Source of the DNA: Streptomyces melanogenes
GTDB lineage: Bacteria; Actinomycetota; Actinomycetes; Streptomycetales; Streptomycetaceae
DNA: 64,000 nucleotides
Reading direction: 5' to 3'
Assembly (NCBI RefSeq): GCF_014649795.1
Contig: NZ_BMTS01000002.1
Coordinates: 124,001-188,000 of the forward strand
The notes beneath the pieces were generated by a model. That model was given only the letters and a program-made list of their open reading frames with translations, searched no databases and was not told the DNA's origin. The translations under genes were made by a program, and so were the position numbers. Positions 41,864-50,408 of the stretch are shown piece by piece (position 1 is the first letter of the stretch; each line of letters begins with the position of its first letter).

Positions 41864-44119
41864 CTAGAACTTGTTGCGTTGGTCCTCGCGGGCGGCGCGG
41901 GCGGTGTCTCCTGCGGCGGTCCGGGCGCCGGTCACCTGCTCGGTGAACTCGGTCAGCGTGACGCGCGGTGAGACCTCTTCCCAGAAGCGGATCAGGTCCT
42001 CACTCGCCCTCGCGTAGGCGACGTGGGCGGGGCCGCTGAACAGAGAGAAGGGATCGACGCCGGCGGCGCGTGCCTTGCGGTTCAGCATGAATCCGCGGGT
42101 GTAGTCCTCGGCGGCGAGCACTTGCAGATAGACGTGCTCCCGGTACATCTCGCGGATTTCCTCGCGGCTGTACGCCTCGCGCGCCGCCCGCGCTTCGAGT
42201 TCCCGCTCGTACGCCCACCGTTCGACGGCGGACATGTGCTCGGTCCCGTCGGGGCCTCGTTCGAGGTCGCGTCCGTAGGCGCCCCACTCGTCGGGGTCCG
42301 TCGGGGGCGGGTCGTCGAGGCGTACGGGCTGCATGGCCTCGTCGAGGGCGGCCCGGGTGGCGAGGGTGTCGGCGACGCGTGCGCCCGTGGGGGCGGGCGG
42401 CGGCGTGGCGGGGTACCGGCGGTCGATCTCGGCGGTGATCCGTGCGGCGTCCGCGGGGGAGGCGTAGCGCACCCCCCACACGAGCAGGTCGTCGCTGAAC
42501 GGGGAGAGATCGGCAGCGAGGTTACCCGCCGGTAGCAAAAACTCGAGCGCGGCTCGGCGGTGAATTTCGGCGCCGATCGCCGCCCGGTCCTCGGGAACGT
42601 TGCGCGCTCGGGTGGCGAGGTCGCGCTCGGACATGCCGACGAGGTCGCGCCGGATACCGGGCATGGCGGCGTCGATGTCGCGCCGGTCCATCTCGCCCAT
42701 GATCCGCAGCATGTCGTCGTCGCCGAGGTGGCCGGCGACGGCGGCGAGTTCGTCGTCGCTGAACTCGGCGAGGTTGTCGGCGAGCTTGCCGTTCGGTCGG
42801 ATGCGGTCGAGCAGCACCTGCTCGTCGCGGCGGGCGGCCTCGCCGCGGATGCGGTCGAGGTCGCGCTGATCGAGCACCCCGGGCCGGATCGCGGCGCCGA
42901 GCTGCTCGTCGGTCATCTCCGGCAGGGTGCGGTCGTCGCCGGAGCGGACGCGCGCAGCCTCGAAAGCGTCCTGCGGCGGGCGCGGGGCCGTGCTCGGCAG
43001 GTTGCCGGCGCCGGGCTGCTCGCGCTCGCGCCGGCGGATGAGTTCGGGGTGCTCGGCGAGGTGGGCGCGCTGCTTGGCCTGCCACTGCCTCACCTTGGCC
43101 TCGGCCGCCCGACGGGCCTCGGGGCTCGTCGCCGCGGCCGACCTGTTCTTGTACTTCCTGATCCCGCGCTCGATCGCCCGCTGTCTCTGTGTCGCCTCGT
43201 ATCCGTCGGGGTCCTCGGACGCCTCAACCGCCGGCCGGGTCACCCCGGGCAGGTAGGCGGCGACCGAGTGCCTGCAATTCGGATGCTGGAAACCGCGCTG
43301 CCGTGCCTCGTCGAGGCTGCCCGCGATGTGCACCTGCACGGTGCGGCCGTCCTCGACGGCGTGCTCGACCTCGACCGTGCGGGCGCCGCCCGGTCCGGCG
43401 AGGCTCAGTACCTTGCCCTCGAACGGTTTGCACACGGGGCACTCGTGCGGGGCGTTGCTGACGATCACGAGGTCGAGGCCGGCGGCGCGCAGCTTGTCGC
43501 CGTGCGCCTCGACCGCGGCCCGTCCGGTCGCCGTCCGTACCGCCATTTCGGCATAGCTCGTCATCTGCCACGCGCGCCCGCCGCGGTCGATGAACGTCCT
43601 CAATCCCCGGTCGGCAAAACGGTCCATGGCGGATTGGGTGGCCTGACGCCGGGTGTCGACGCCGAGCAGGGGAGTCGCCGACACCTCGGCGATCACCTGC
43701 CGATAGTTGTCCTCGACGCCGCGGAGAATCCCGCGGTGGGTAGCCGTGACGAGATCGAGGGTCTCGGCGGCGAGGCGGTCGACCGCCCTCGTGTTCGGCG
43801 TGGTGTCGGCGATCCGGCGCAGGTCGTTGTCGTGCAGCGCGCCGAGTTCGGCGAGCCCGGATCGGGCGCCGATGCTGTACGCCTCGGCGACCGCGTCGAA
43901 CACGTCGAGCTGTACCGCCTCGGCGAGGGCGTCGACGACACCCTGCGCCCCGCGGCGCAGCGCCTGAATATCCCTGAGCTTGTTGGTCGCCCACCCCGGG
44001 GCCTCGAACCCGTCGGTCAACTGGCGGGCGACGAGGCCGAGCAGCCGCTGCTCGGCGTCTGCGTAGAGGTCGCGGACGCCGGCCGAGAGATCCTCGACCA
44101 TGCCGGGGTGAATGGGCAT
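41864..44119 (-). CDS. Minor capsid protein 2 with C-terminal helical repeats (751 aa)
   Basis: The N-terminal half is a phage minor capsid (MuF-like) protein, with HECPVCKPFEGKVLSLAG and HPNCRH (Cys 227, 230, 282, His 279) that could bind zinc. The C-terminal half is an unusual extension of four degenerate helical repeats, about residues 401-432, 452-482, 495-523 and 541-570, with pattern (S/T)-D-E-x-L-x-x-x...I-x-x-E-x-x-R-R. It may be ejected with DNA, as MuF proteins often are. Start ATG 44119. Confidence 0.85.
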   Translation of the reverse strand: MPIHPGMVEDLSAGVRDLYADAEQRLLGLVARQLTDGFEAPGWATNKLRDIQALRRGAQGVVDALAEAVQLDVFDAVAEAYSIGARSGLAELGALHDNDLRRIADTTPNTRAVDRLAAETLDLVTATHRGILRGVEDNYRQVIAEVSATPLLGVDTRRQATQSAMDRFADRGLRTFIDRGGRAWQMTSYAEMAVRTATGRAAVEAHGDKLRAAGLDLVIVSNAPHECPVCKPFEGKVLSLAGPGGARTVEVEHAVEDGRTVQVHIAGSLDEARQRGFQHPNCRHSVAAYLPGVTRPAVEASEDPDGYEATQRQRAIERGIRKYKNRSAAATSPEARRAAEAKVRQWQAKQRAHLAEHPELIRRREREQPGAGNLPSTAPRPPQDAFEAARVRSGDDRTLPEMTDEQLGAAIRPGVLDQRDLDRIRGEAARRDEQVLLDRIRPNGKLADNLAEFSDDELAAVAGHLGDDDMLRIMGEMDRRDIDAAMPGIRRDLVGMSERDLATRARNVPEDRAAIGAEIHRRAALEFLLPAGNLAADLSPFSDDLLVWGVRYASPADAARITAEIDRRYPATPPPAPTGARVADTLATRAALDEAMQPVRLDDPPPTDPDEWGAYGRDLERGPDGTEHMSAVERWAYERELEARAAREAYSREEIREMYREHVYLQVLAAEDYTRGFMLNRKARAAGVDPFSLFSGPAHVAYARASEDLIRFWEEVSPRVTLTEFTEQVTGARTAAGDTARAAREDQRNKF

Positions 44120-44136
44120 CGCACCCCCTCACACGG

Positions 44137-45612
44137 TCAGACGAGGGCGCCGGCCTGCATGGGGTCGGGTACCGCCTGCCCGGTCTCGGTGAGGATGCGG
44201 GCGACCTCGGCCTGCACCTCGGCCTCATCCCATCCGGGATGGAGCATCCGAACTTTGGTGTCGACGCTTACGGCCTGCGCCTGCTGGTACAGGGACAGGG
44301 TCTGAGCGAGAGTGGTCGGGTCCTCGCTGACGACGCCCCCAAAGTCGATCCGGGGACGCTCGGGCACGATGCCGCGGCCGAACATGAGGCGGTCGAGCAG
44401 CAGCATGACGTGCAGCATCTCGCCGAGGGGCGGCGACCAATACCTGATCTTCTTACCCCTGGTCGTCATGCTCCGGCGCTCCTTGGCCTTGACCTCGGTC
44501 GCGGTGATCGCGGCGCCCTGGTCGTCGATGCCGAAGGTCTGCGCGGCGTAACCGGCCGACCTCACGGCCTGCCGAGTCGTGGCCTCGGACGTCCGCTCGT
44601 GCTCCTCGACCCTGATCGCGAACTGGCTCAGGGTGATGCCGCCCTGCTCGGTGGGCGGGATGTTCAGGAGCTGCCAAATCTCCCGGTCGGCATCGAAGCT
44701 CGCACCGTTGCCGGGGCCGTGGTCGCGCAAGTAGGCGTCGGGGATGATCAGGCGGGCGCGCGCGAGGCGGATGTCGCGAATCCACGAGGTCCATGTCGTA
44801 TCGAGCGCGTCGAACAAGTCGTACAACGGGGCGGCGTAGTCCGAGCGACCGAGGTCCGAGCCGCGGTGCTTGCGGTTGGGTCCGATGTTGCGGACGTAGG
44901 CGGCGGTCAACCGGTCGATGCCGGTCTCGATCGACTCGCCGTCGGGGCCGAGCGCCTCGGCGAGCGGTGCGACCGCAGGGTGCTCGGTCAGCGGGACGCG
45001 CCGGCCGAGGCTGTCGGCGGTGCCCTGGTAGAGCCCGTGCAGGATGCGACCACGCTCGTGCCGTTCGAGGTGGCGGAGCACGCTCGCGCCGTCCGAGGCG
45101 AGTTCGTGCCAGAAGGTGACGGCGCGCAGCAGGCCGAACGAGAACTCGGGCACGGCGGCGTCGGCGTGCACGGTGGTGAGCAGCGGCCGGTCGACGAGCG
45201 AGTGATCCCACGTGATCCGCAGGTACACCCCGCCGAGGGCGGCGGCGACCTCGGCGCCTTCGAGCAGCGTGTTCGCGATGCCGTCGGCGTCGCTCAACTC
45301 GTTCAGCCGGTCCTGTGTCGCGGTGTCCCCCACGGTGAAGGTGGGCGGCTCGCTGAACAGCAGGTCGGCGGATGCGGTGGCGATGTCGCCGGCGAGGGGG
45401 ATGTGCAGGCGGTTGTCGCGCTTGCCGGGCTGCGGTGCGCGGCGGCGCCCCCACAGGCGGGATGCGCCGCTCTTCCTGCTCGGGTTGGTGGAGTAGACGG
45501 CGGTCAGCTTGGCGGGTTCGCCGGAGTACCAAGCGTCATCGACGCGCATCTCGGCGAGGGAGCGCGCGAGGTGCGGCGGGGGCCAAGAGACGTTGTTGTC
45601 AGGCAGCGGCAC
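44137..45612 (-). CDS. Portal protein, SPP1 gp6-like (491 aa)
   Basis: Portal features: HIPLAGDIATASADLLFSEP, ALGGVYLRITWDHSLVDRPL, then a long central helix and GKKIRYWSPPLGEMLHVMLL with DFGGVVSEDPTTLAQTLSLY. Located between terminase and minor capsid genes as expected; length normal. The start at ATG 45612 overlaps the HNH gene by 14 bp. Confidence 0.92.
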   Translation of the reverse strand: MPLPDNNVSWPPPHLARSLAEMRVDDAWYSGEPAKLTAVYSTNPSRKSGASRLWGRRRAPQPGKRDNRLHIPLAGDIATASADLLFSEPPTFTVGDTATQDRLNELSDADGIANTLLEGAEVAAALGGVYLRITWDHSLVDRPLLTTVHADAAVPEFSFGLLRAVTFWHELASDGASVLRHLERHERGRILHGLYQGTADSLGRRVPLTEHPAVAPLAEALGPDGESIETGIDRLTAAYVRNIGPNRKHRGSDLGRSDYAAPLYDLFDALDTTWTSWIRDIRLARARLIIPDAYLRDHGPGNGASFDADREIWQLLNIPPTEQGGITLSQFAIRVEEHERTSEATTRQAVRSAGYAAQTFGIDDQGAAITATEVKAKERRSMTTRGKKIRYWSPPLGEMLHVMLLLDRLMFGRGIVPERPRIDFGGVVSEDPTTLAQTLSLYQQAQAVSVDTKVRMLHPGWDEAEVQAEVARILTETGQAVPDPMQAGALV

Positions 45613-46048
45613 AGTCCACCCCCGTCCTGCTCCGAGCGTGCGTGCGGGCGCGGGTGCGCGCGGCCGTCCGGCACGTGCGGCACTTGCGGGTTCCGTTGCC
45701 GGCCCGGTAGGTGTTGGCCTCGTCGAACGGGTGGCCGTGGATGCACTCGGTTTGACGGGCGCGGGCGGCGACGTGCGACTCGCCCCGTAGCACGTTGACT
45801 CGCTGCGTGACCGGTTCCAGGTGGGCGGGGTTCACGCACCCGCGGTTGCGGCACAGGTGGTCGATCACGAGGCCGGCGGGTATCGGCGCGACGAGGGCCT
45901 CGTACGAGGCGCGGTGCGCGTATTGCCGTTCGCCGTCGATGGTGAAGCGGGCGTATCCGTTGGGCATGAGGTAGCCGGTCCACTGCCAGCAGCCGGCCGG
46001 GGTGTCGGTGACGCGGGCGAGGAATCGGTCGGTCCAGTCGGCGCGCAT
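45599..46048 (-). CDS. HNH endonuclease (149 aa)
   Basis: The HNH motif is IDHLCRNRGCVNPAHLEPVT (about residues 63-82); a second Cys-rich ECIHGHPFDEANTY...CRTC element binds zinc. ATG 46048 follows AAGGGGGG. HNH proteins next to terminase large subunits stimulate cleavage during packaging in HK97-type phages, or may be homing endonucleases. Its position between TerL and portal favours the packaging role. Confidence 0.88.
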   Translation of the reverse strand: MRADWTDRFLARVTDTPAGCWQWTGYLMPNGYARFTIDGERQYAHRASYEALVAPIPAGLVIDHLCRNRGCVNPAHLEPVTQRVNVLRGESHVAARARQTECIHGHPFDEANTYRAGNGTRKCRTCRTAARTRARTHARSRTGVDCAAA

Positions 46049-46073
46049 GGCGGCCCCCCTTGGGCATGGCAAA

Positions 46074-46101
46074 GCCCCCGCGCCAACTCGGCGGCGGGGG
46101 C
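46074..46101 (-). terminator. Hairpin after the terminase large subunit gene
   Basis: GCCCCCGC (46074-46081) pairs with GCGGGGGC (46094-46101). It lies 16 bp past the terminase stop. A CTTTGCC follows on the minus strand, a weak U-tract, so some read-through is likely. Confidence 0.6.
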
Positions 46102-46116
46102 CGTGGTCGGGTTGGG

Positions 46117-47349
46117 TTATGCGGCGTGCGCGAGCAGGGGGCGCCACTCGTGCGCCGTCGAATGGATCACGTAGCGCAGGGCGTCGACGCTGTGATCGTC
46201 TTTCTTCACCGGCTTGTCTTCACCGCGGGCGGCGGCCTCTTCTGACCACACGTAGTTGGGCAGTTCGCCGAGCAGCCCCTCGCACGAGCGATGGATGCGC
46301 AACAGGCCGGCGTCGAGGGCGTTCGAGACGCTGCGGATACCGTCGATGACGTCGTTCACCGCGCGGGTGACGCCGGGGTGCCCATCGGCCCAAAGCTGAG
46401 TGGAGTACGAGGCGGCGCTCGGGTCGATGAACGTCCATTCGGGGACGACGTCCAGCTCGGCGAGCCAGTCGCGGACGGCGCGGCTGTACTGCGCGTCGGT
46501 CATCTGGCGGTGTGCGAGGCGGGAGTCGTGGCGCCACTCGCTGACCACGTACAGGCGGTCGTCGTCGCCGAGGCCGAGCAGCAGTGAGGCGAAAGGATTC
46601 GCCGTGCCGTAGTCGATGCCGACCCAATAGCGGCGCATCGGGGGCAGCTCGTCGACGACGTGCTGCTGCTCGTCGTACGCGTCGTAGATGGAGCCCTCGG
46701 CGACGACCCACTCGCCGAGGATCATCCGCCGGCGCCAAAGGCCGGTGAACTCGGCGGCGAGCGCGGCGACGTACGCCTCGCTCAACGAGGGGTTGTCGGC
46801 GAGGCGGAAGTGAAAGGCGGCGAGGTCGAGGTCGCCGGCGCGGTCGAGGTAGTCGGTCCGCAGCCAATGCCGGGGGCTGTCCGGGTTGGTGGTGCCGATC
46901 AGCTTCGCGCCGGGGGCTGAGAGACGGGCGAGGAGCTGCCGGAAGAAAGCCGGGGGCAGCAGCGTGACCTCGTCGCAGTAGGCGAGCGAGGCGGTCATGC
47001 CGCGCAGGCGTCCCTCGGCGCGCGCGTCCGCGGCGCCGACGAGGTGCACGACGCGCCCCAGGATCACGGCGGTTGTGGCGCCGCGGGTGTGGTGGACCTC
47101 GGCCGCAACGTCGCCGAACAGCGTCGGGTCGGCGAGGACGTCGAGACAGTTCCGCTCGATCGTCTGGAGCGACCGGCCGCAGATGACGATCAGGCCCGAC
47201 GCGGGGGCGCGGCGGATCATGAGCAGGAAGCAGACGAGACTCGCGATCGTCTTTCCCGACCTGACGCTGCCGTGCCAGATGTTGATACGGGCGGTGGCGC
47301 CGCGGATCGAGTCGACCTGTTTGGGGGAGAGCGGGGCGAGGGTGGTCAC
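46117..47349 (-). CDS. Terminase large subunit (410 aa)
   Basis: Walker A variant GSVRSGKTIASLVCFLL at residues 27-43, Walker B-like ASLAYCDEVTLLP, and an RNase H-like nuclease (WVGIDYGTANPFASLLLGLG; WTFIDPSAASYSTQLW; KDDHSVDALRYVIHS). This is a phage terminase_3/6 family large subunit. ATG? start at 47349 is GTG, overlapping by one base the small subunit stop. Confidence 0.94.
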   Translation of the reverse strand: MTTLAPLSPKQVDSIRGATARINIWHGSVRSGKTIASLVCFLLMIRRAPASGLIVICGRSLQTIERNCLDVLADPTLFGDVAAEVHHTRGATTAVILGRVVHLVGAADARAEGRLRGMTASLAYCDEVTLLPPAFFRQLLARLSAPGAKLIGTTNPDSPRHWLRTDYLDRAGDLDLAAFHFRLADNPSLSEAYVAALAAEFTGLWRRRMILGEWVVAEGSIYDAYDEQQHVVDELPPMRRYWVGIDYGTANPFASLLLGLGDDDRLYVVSEWRHDSRLAHRQMTDAQYSRAVRDWLAELDVVPEWTFIDPSAASYSTQLWADGHPGVTRAVNDVIDGIRSVSNALDAGLLRIHRSCEGLLGELPNYVWSEEAAARGEDKPVKKDDHSVDALRYVIHSTAHEWRPLLAHAA

Positions 47350-47798
47350 TAACCCCCCTCGTGGTCACCTCCGGCCGGGGGCCCGAGCAGGGCGTCGGCG
47401 AGGCGGTCGAGCATCGAGCCGCCGCTGCTCCCGTTGCTGCTGTGGCGGGCGAGTTCAGCGACGCGGGCGTGTACTTCGGTGAGGGCGCGGGCGGCGGTGG
47501 CGTGGTCGCGGGCATCGCGCGCTGTCTCGGCGCCGGCCGTACGGGCGACTTGGCCGAGGGCGCCGTCGAGGGCCTCGTCGGCGAGCTGCTCGCGGCGTGC
47601 GGCGGCGTCTGCTCGTCGGGCCTCGGTCGCGGCGGCGACGCGGGCGCCCCCTGAGAAGGTGAGCCCCTCGGCCTTGGCGATCTTGCTTACGGTCGCTGCG
47701 CTGCGCCCGGTGAGTCGGGCGATCTGGTTGCGGCTCTTGCCCTCGGAGTGGAGGCGGCGCACCTGCTCGCGGTCGCGTTCGCGGATCGGCTCGGGCAC
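47349..47798 (-). CDS. Terminase small subunit-like HTH protein (149 aa)
   Basis: The N-terminal helix-turn-helix (REQVRRLHSEGKSRNQIARL, TGRSAATVSKIAKAEG) and central coiled coil, with a location directly upstream of TerL, identify the small subunit, which recognises phage DNA for packaging. GTG 47798 follows GGGAGGTGAGCC. A long upstream open frame to 48635 is not supported. Confidence 0.8.
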   Translation of the reverse strand: MPEPIRERDREQVRRLHSEGKSRNQIARLTGRSAATVSKIAKAEGLTFSGGARVAAATEARRADAAARREQLADEALDGALGQVARTAGAETARDARDHATAARALTEVHARVAELARHSSNGSSGGSMLDRLADALLGPPAGGDHEGG

Positions 47799-47821
47799 TG
47801 GCTCACCTCCCGGCGGACATG

Positions 47822-47862
47822 CGTACGCCCCGCCGCAGGGGGGGGGCGCGGCGGGGCGTACG
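47822..47862. promoter_or_regulatory. Perfect 15-bp inverted repeat with G9 loop at early/late boundary
   Basis: CGTACGCCCCGCCGC (47822-47836) and GCGGCGGGGCGTACG (47848-47862) pair exactly around an 11-base loop containing nine G residues. It stands between the early small-gene array (stop 47909) and terminase. It could be a terminator of early transcription, or the pac/cos-linked site, as small terminase genes often lie beside it. Confidence 0.7.
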
Positions 47863-47908
47863 GGATCGGGGGGTTTCCGGGCACGCCGGAGACGCCTCGA
47901 ACAATAGG

Positions 47909-48694
47909 TCACGAACCGATAACGACGCAAGTCTGTTCGGTGGCGCTCTCTCCCGACTCCATCGCAGCGGCGAACAGAGCGAGCAGCGGGCCCATGTCGG
48001 ACCGCTCCCACACCCGGTGTCCGTCGAGGTCGAGGGGGACCGGCGCCGAGCAGGACGGACCGCCCGAGCAGGTGATGCGCTGCACGTCCCCCGACGCCGA
48101 GTACGAGGTGAGGGGGGACGCGCACCACGGGCACGGGTACCGGCTGCTCGCCGACCGCTCGTCGTGGCGCAGGGTGCGCAGTACGCGGTCGGCGCACTGC
48201 CTCGCGACGCGGTGCGCCTCGTGCAGCGCCCATCCGGGCAGGGGGGCGAACAGCCGCTCGGGCCCGTCGGTCTGCTCGCCGAGCACGCGTCCCTCGACGT
48301 ACACGCTTGCCCAGTGGGCCCCCTGCGTCCGTGAGCCGTGCCCGTGCTGCGTGCGGTAGTTCCAGCGGTGCAGCTCGTCGAGGGGGGTGTGCTGCTGTGT
48401 CACGGCGGCGCAGGTGTCGGCGAGGTCGAACAGCATGCCCTCGACGGCGACCACGGCATCGTGGGCGGTGAGGTTCAGCGGGGCGGGGTGCGCGCGCAGG
48501 GCGTACGGCTCCCGGTCCTCGACGAGCAGCGGCCCCTCGGCGGCCGGCAGCTTGTCGAGGAACGCGGTCGTCTCCCTCGGTGGCCAGTCGGCCGCGGTGG
48601 GCGGCGCCTCGACGGCGGCGAGCAGCGCGCCCCACTTGTCGCGCACGAGGCGCAGGGCGGCGACGGTCTGATCTATGGCTCGGGTCTGGTTCAT
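47909..48694 (-). CDS. Hypothetical phage protein with zinc-finger-like end (261 aa)
   Basis: ATG 48694 (MNQTRAIDQTVAALRLVRDK). Residues 185-225 contain YPCPWCASPL and ITCSGGPSC, which could hold one zinc ion. The central part (RTQGAHWASVYVEGRVLGEQ) has no recognised motif. It is the last gene of the overlapping early array. Such proteins occur in many Streptomyces phages, with unknown function. Confidence 0.75.
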   Translation of the reverse strand: MNQTRAIDQTVAALRLVRDKWGALLAAVEAPPTAADWPPRETTAFLDKLPAAEGPLLVEDREPYALRAHPAPLNLTAHDAVVAVEGMLFDLADTCAAVTQQHTPLDELHRWNYRTQHGHGSRTQGAHWASVYVEGRVLGEQTDGPERLFAPLPGWALHEAHRVARQCADRVLRTLRHDERSASSRYPCPWCASPLTSYSASGDVQRITCSGGPSCSAPVPLDLDGHRVWERSDMGPLLALFAAAMESGESATEQTCVVIGS

Positions 48695-49056
48695 CGGTCC
48701 CCCTCGGTGACGACGTGCTGCTCGACGAGCTGCTCGCGCAGGGCCTCGGCCTCGGCGAGCGCGAGGTCGCGGTCGGCCTCGGTCTCGACGAGGGCCTGCT
48801 CGGCGGCCTCGATCCGGGTGTGCAGGCGCATCGCTGCTGCCTGCTGTCCGCCGGCGCTGCGGCGGTGAGTGTCGCTCTCGGCGACCTCGGCCTCGACGTC
48901 GGCGCGCAGAGCGGCGCAGTCCTCGGGAGTGAGCACGCCGCGGTCGGCGCGGGCGAGGAGCAGCAGGAAGCGCTCGCGTCGGGCCTCGCGGGTGAGTTCG
49001 CGGACGAGGACTCGGCCGCGACGGGAATCGGTACGGGTACGGGCGTGCAGCGTCAT
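48691..49056 (-). CDS. Hypothetical coiled-coil protein (121 aa)
   Basis: Basic N-terminus then an almost continuous coiled coil (TRIEAAEQALVETEADRDLA). ATGA overlap with its neighbour on the downstream side. The start ATG 49056 is preferred over the open frame to 49272. Function unknown. Confidence 0.7.
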   Translation of the reverse strand: MTLHARTRTDSRRGRVLVRELTREARRERFLLLLARADRGVLTPEDCAALRADVEAEVAESDTHRRSAGGQQAAAMRLHTRIEAAEQALVETEADRDLALAEAEALREQLVEQHVVTEGDR

Positions 49057-49244
49057 GCGGGCGTGTCTCCGTTCGAGGCTCGGCGGGCGGCCGACGAGCA
49101 GGCAGTGCAGTGGATCGGGCAGGGACGGCGGACGAGGGCGCGTGCCTCGCGGTCGAGGCGGCCGTCGAGCCGCACGGCGCCGACAAGGGCGGCGACCACG
49201 GCGAGGGCAAGCGCGGCGACGAGGGCGAGCAGGACGTCGGTCAT
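49053..49244 (-). CDS. Small membrane protein (63 aa)
   Basis: One N-terminal membrane segment (VLLALVAALALAVVAALVGA) and a C-terminal CPIHCTAC motif on the cytoplasmic side, possibly metal-binding. Overlaps both neighbours by 4 bp. Function unknown. Confidence 0.68.
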   Translation of the reverse strand: MTDVLLALVAALALAVVAALVGAVRLDGRLDREARALVRRPCPIHCTACSSAARRASNGDTPA

Positions 49245-49483
49245 GTCGTCCGGTCCCCGTCCGTACGGGCACGGCGGAACCAACGGGAGAGGGAGCGCCG
49301 AGCGCGCGGTTCCCGCGCGCGAGGCGCGACCGGTCGCGCGTAGTGGTTGCTGTTGATCTCCCATCCGTCGATAGCGAGGCGGTCGAGCAGGGATGCGGCG
49401 GTGAGCGTGGCGAGGTGGGGGTGCACGTCGAGCGTGTCGGTCAGGTGGGCGGCGATCGAGGCGCGGGCGGCGGGCGGGGTCAT
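49241..49483 (-). CDS. Small hypothetical protein (80 aa)
   Basis: MTPPAARASIAAHLTDTLDV, a GWEINSNHYARPV central strand and a highly basic end (RRSLSRWFRRARTDGDR). 4-bp overlaps with both neighbours support its reality. No family recognised; the basic tail could bind nucleic acid. Confidence 0.68.
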   Translation of the reverse strand: MTPPAARASIAAHLTDTLDVHPHLATLTAASLLDRLAIDGWEINSNHYARPVAPRAREPRARRSLSRWFRRARTDGDRTT

Positions 49484-49692
49484 CGGTGCTGTCCTCCTGA
49501 TGTGTGGCGGGCTCGGATCGTGCGGGGCGAGGGCGGGGTGCACATGAGGCGCACGAGGCGGTCGTGTTCGTCCTCGGCGTGATCGGCGAGGATGCGGTCG
49601 CAGAACGCGGCGGTCAGTTCGGCGAGGTGTGCCTCGGCGCGGGCGCGGCGGGCTGCGTCCTGCTCGACGAGGCGTCGAAGGTGATCACTCAC
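49480..49692 (-). CDS. Small hypothetical protein (70 aa)
   Basis: GTG 49692 (MSDHLRRLVEQDAARRARAE) overlapping the preceding stop by 4 bp. A helical protein with an HLAELTAAFCDRILADHAED core. Member of the overlapping early array; function unknown. Confidence 0.68.
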   Translation of the reverse strand: MSDHLRRLVEQDAARRARAEAHLAELTAAFCDRILADHAEDEHDRLVRLMCTPPSPRTIRARHTSGGQHR

Positions 49693-50408
49693 GCGGCGGC
49701 CTCCTGTGCGGCTCGGATGCGGGCGGGGTGCGGTTCGGGGGCGGTGCAGTGTTGGCCGGGGGCGGCGTCGCAGTCGGGGCAGGTGGTGACCTCGACGGCG
49801 TAGGCGTCGCGGCGGCGGCCGTGGACGTTGTTGCGCAGCTCGATCCCTGCGCCGCGCTTGCACAGTCGGCGGCGGCCGGCGCGGCAGGTCTCTACCGGGC
49901 ACGGCACGGCGAGGGCGGGCAGCGAGGCCCGTTGGTTGGGCAGGGGTGCGCGCAGGGCGGACCGCTGCTCGGGCGTGATGTACGGGCGCGGCTCGTCGTC
50001 GATGGGTCGGCCGACTCCGGCGACCAGGGCGAGGACGGCGGCCGGCGGGGCGGCGTCGAGTGCTTGCGTGATCGACCGCGGGGGCAGGTGTCCCTCGGCC
50101 GCGGCGGCGAGCTGCTCGCGGCGGCGTGCGGTGAACTGCTTTCCGGTCTCGGTCGGGTTGCCGTCGTAGATCGGGTGGGCGGCGCCGATCCGGGCCTCGC
50201 GGATACGGGCGCGAATCCTGCGCACGTCCGCGGGTGTGGCTCGCTTCTCGGTCACGCCGTAGTGGTCGGCGACCGCTTGCCGGGTGTCGTCGTCGAGGGG
50301 GATGTCGCGCAGGGCGTAGGCCCATGCTCGGGCGTCCGCCTCGCCGATGGTGCGCAGGTCGAACGCGGCGCACAGGGCGAGGACTTCGGCGGCGTCTGCG
50401 GGTGTCAT
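49689..50408 (-). CDS. Zinc finger-containing early protein (239 aa)
   Basis: N-terminal helices (DAAEVLALCAAFDLRTIGEA) are followed by YDGNPTETGKQFTARRREQL and two cysteine clusters: CPVETCRAGRRRLC and CPDCDAAPGQHC, the latter a known motif of Streptomyces zinc finger proteins. It overlaps the replication gene by 4 bp, so a role in replication is possible; not shown. Confidence 0.75.
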   Translation of the reverse strand: MTPADAAEVLALCAAFDLRTIGEADARAWAYALRDIPLDDDTRQAVADHYGVTEKRATPADVRRIRARIREARIGAAHPIYDGNPTETGKQFTARRREQLAAAAEGHLPPRSITQALDAAPPAAVLALVAGVGRPIDDEPRPYITPEQRSALRAPLPNQRASLPALAVPCPVETCRAGRRRLCKRGAGIELRNNVHGRRRDAYAVEVTTCPDCDAAPGQHCTAPEPHPARIRAAQEAAA

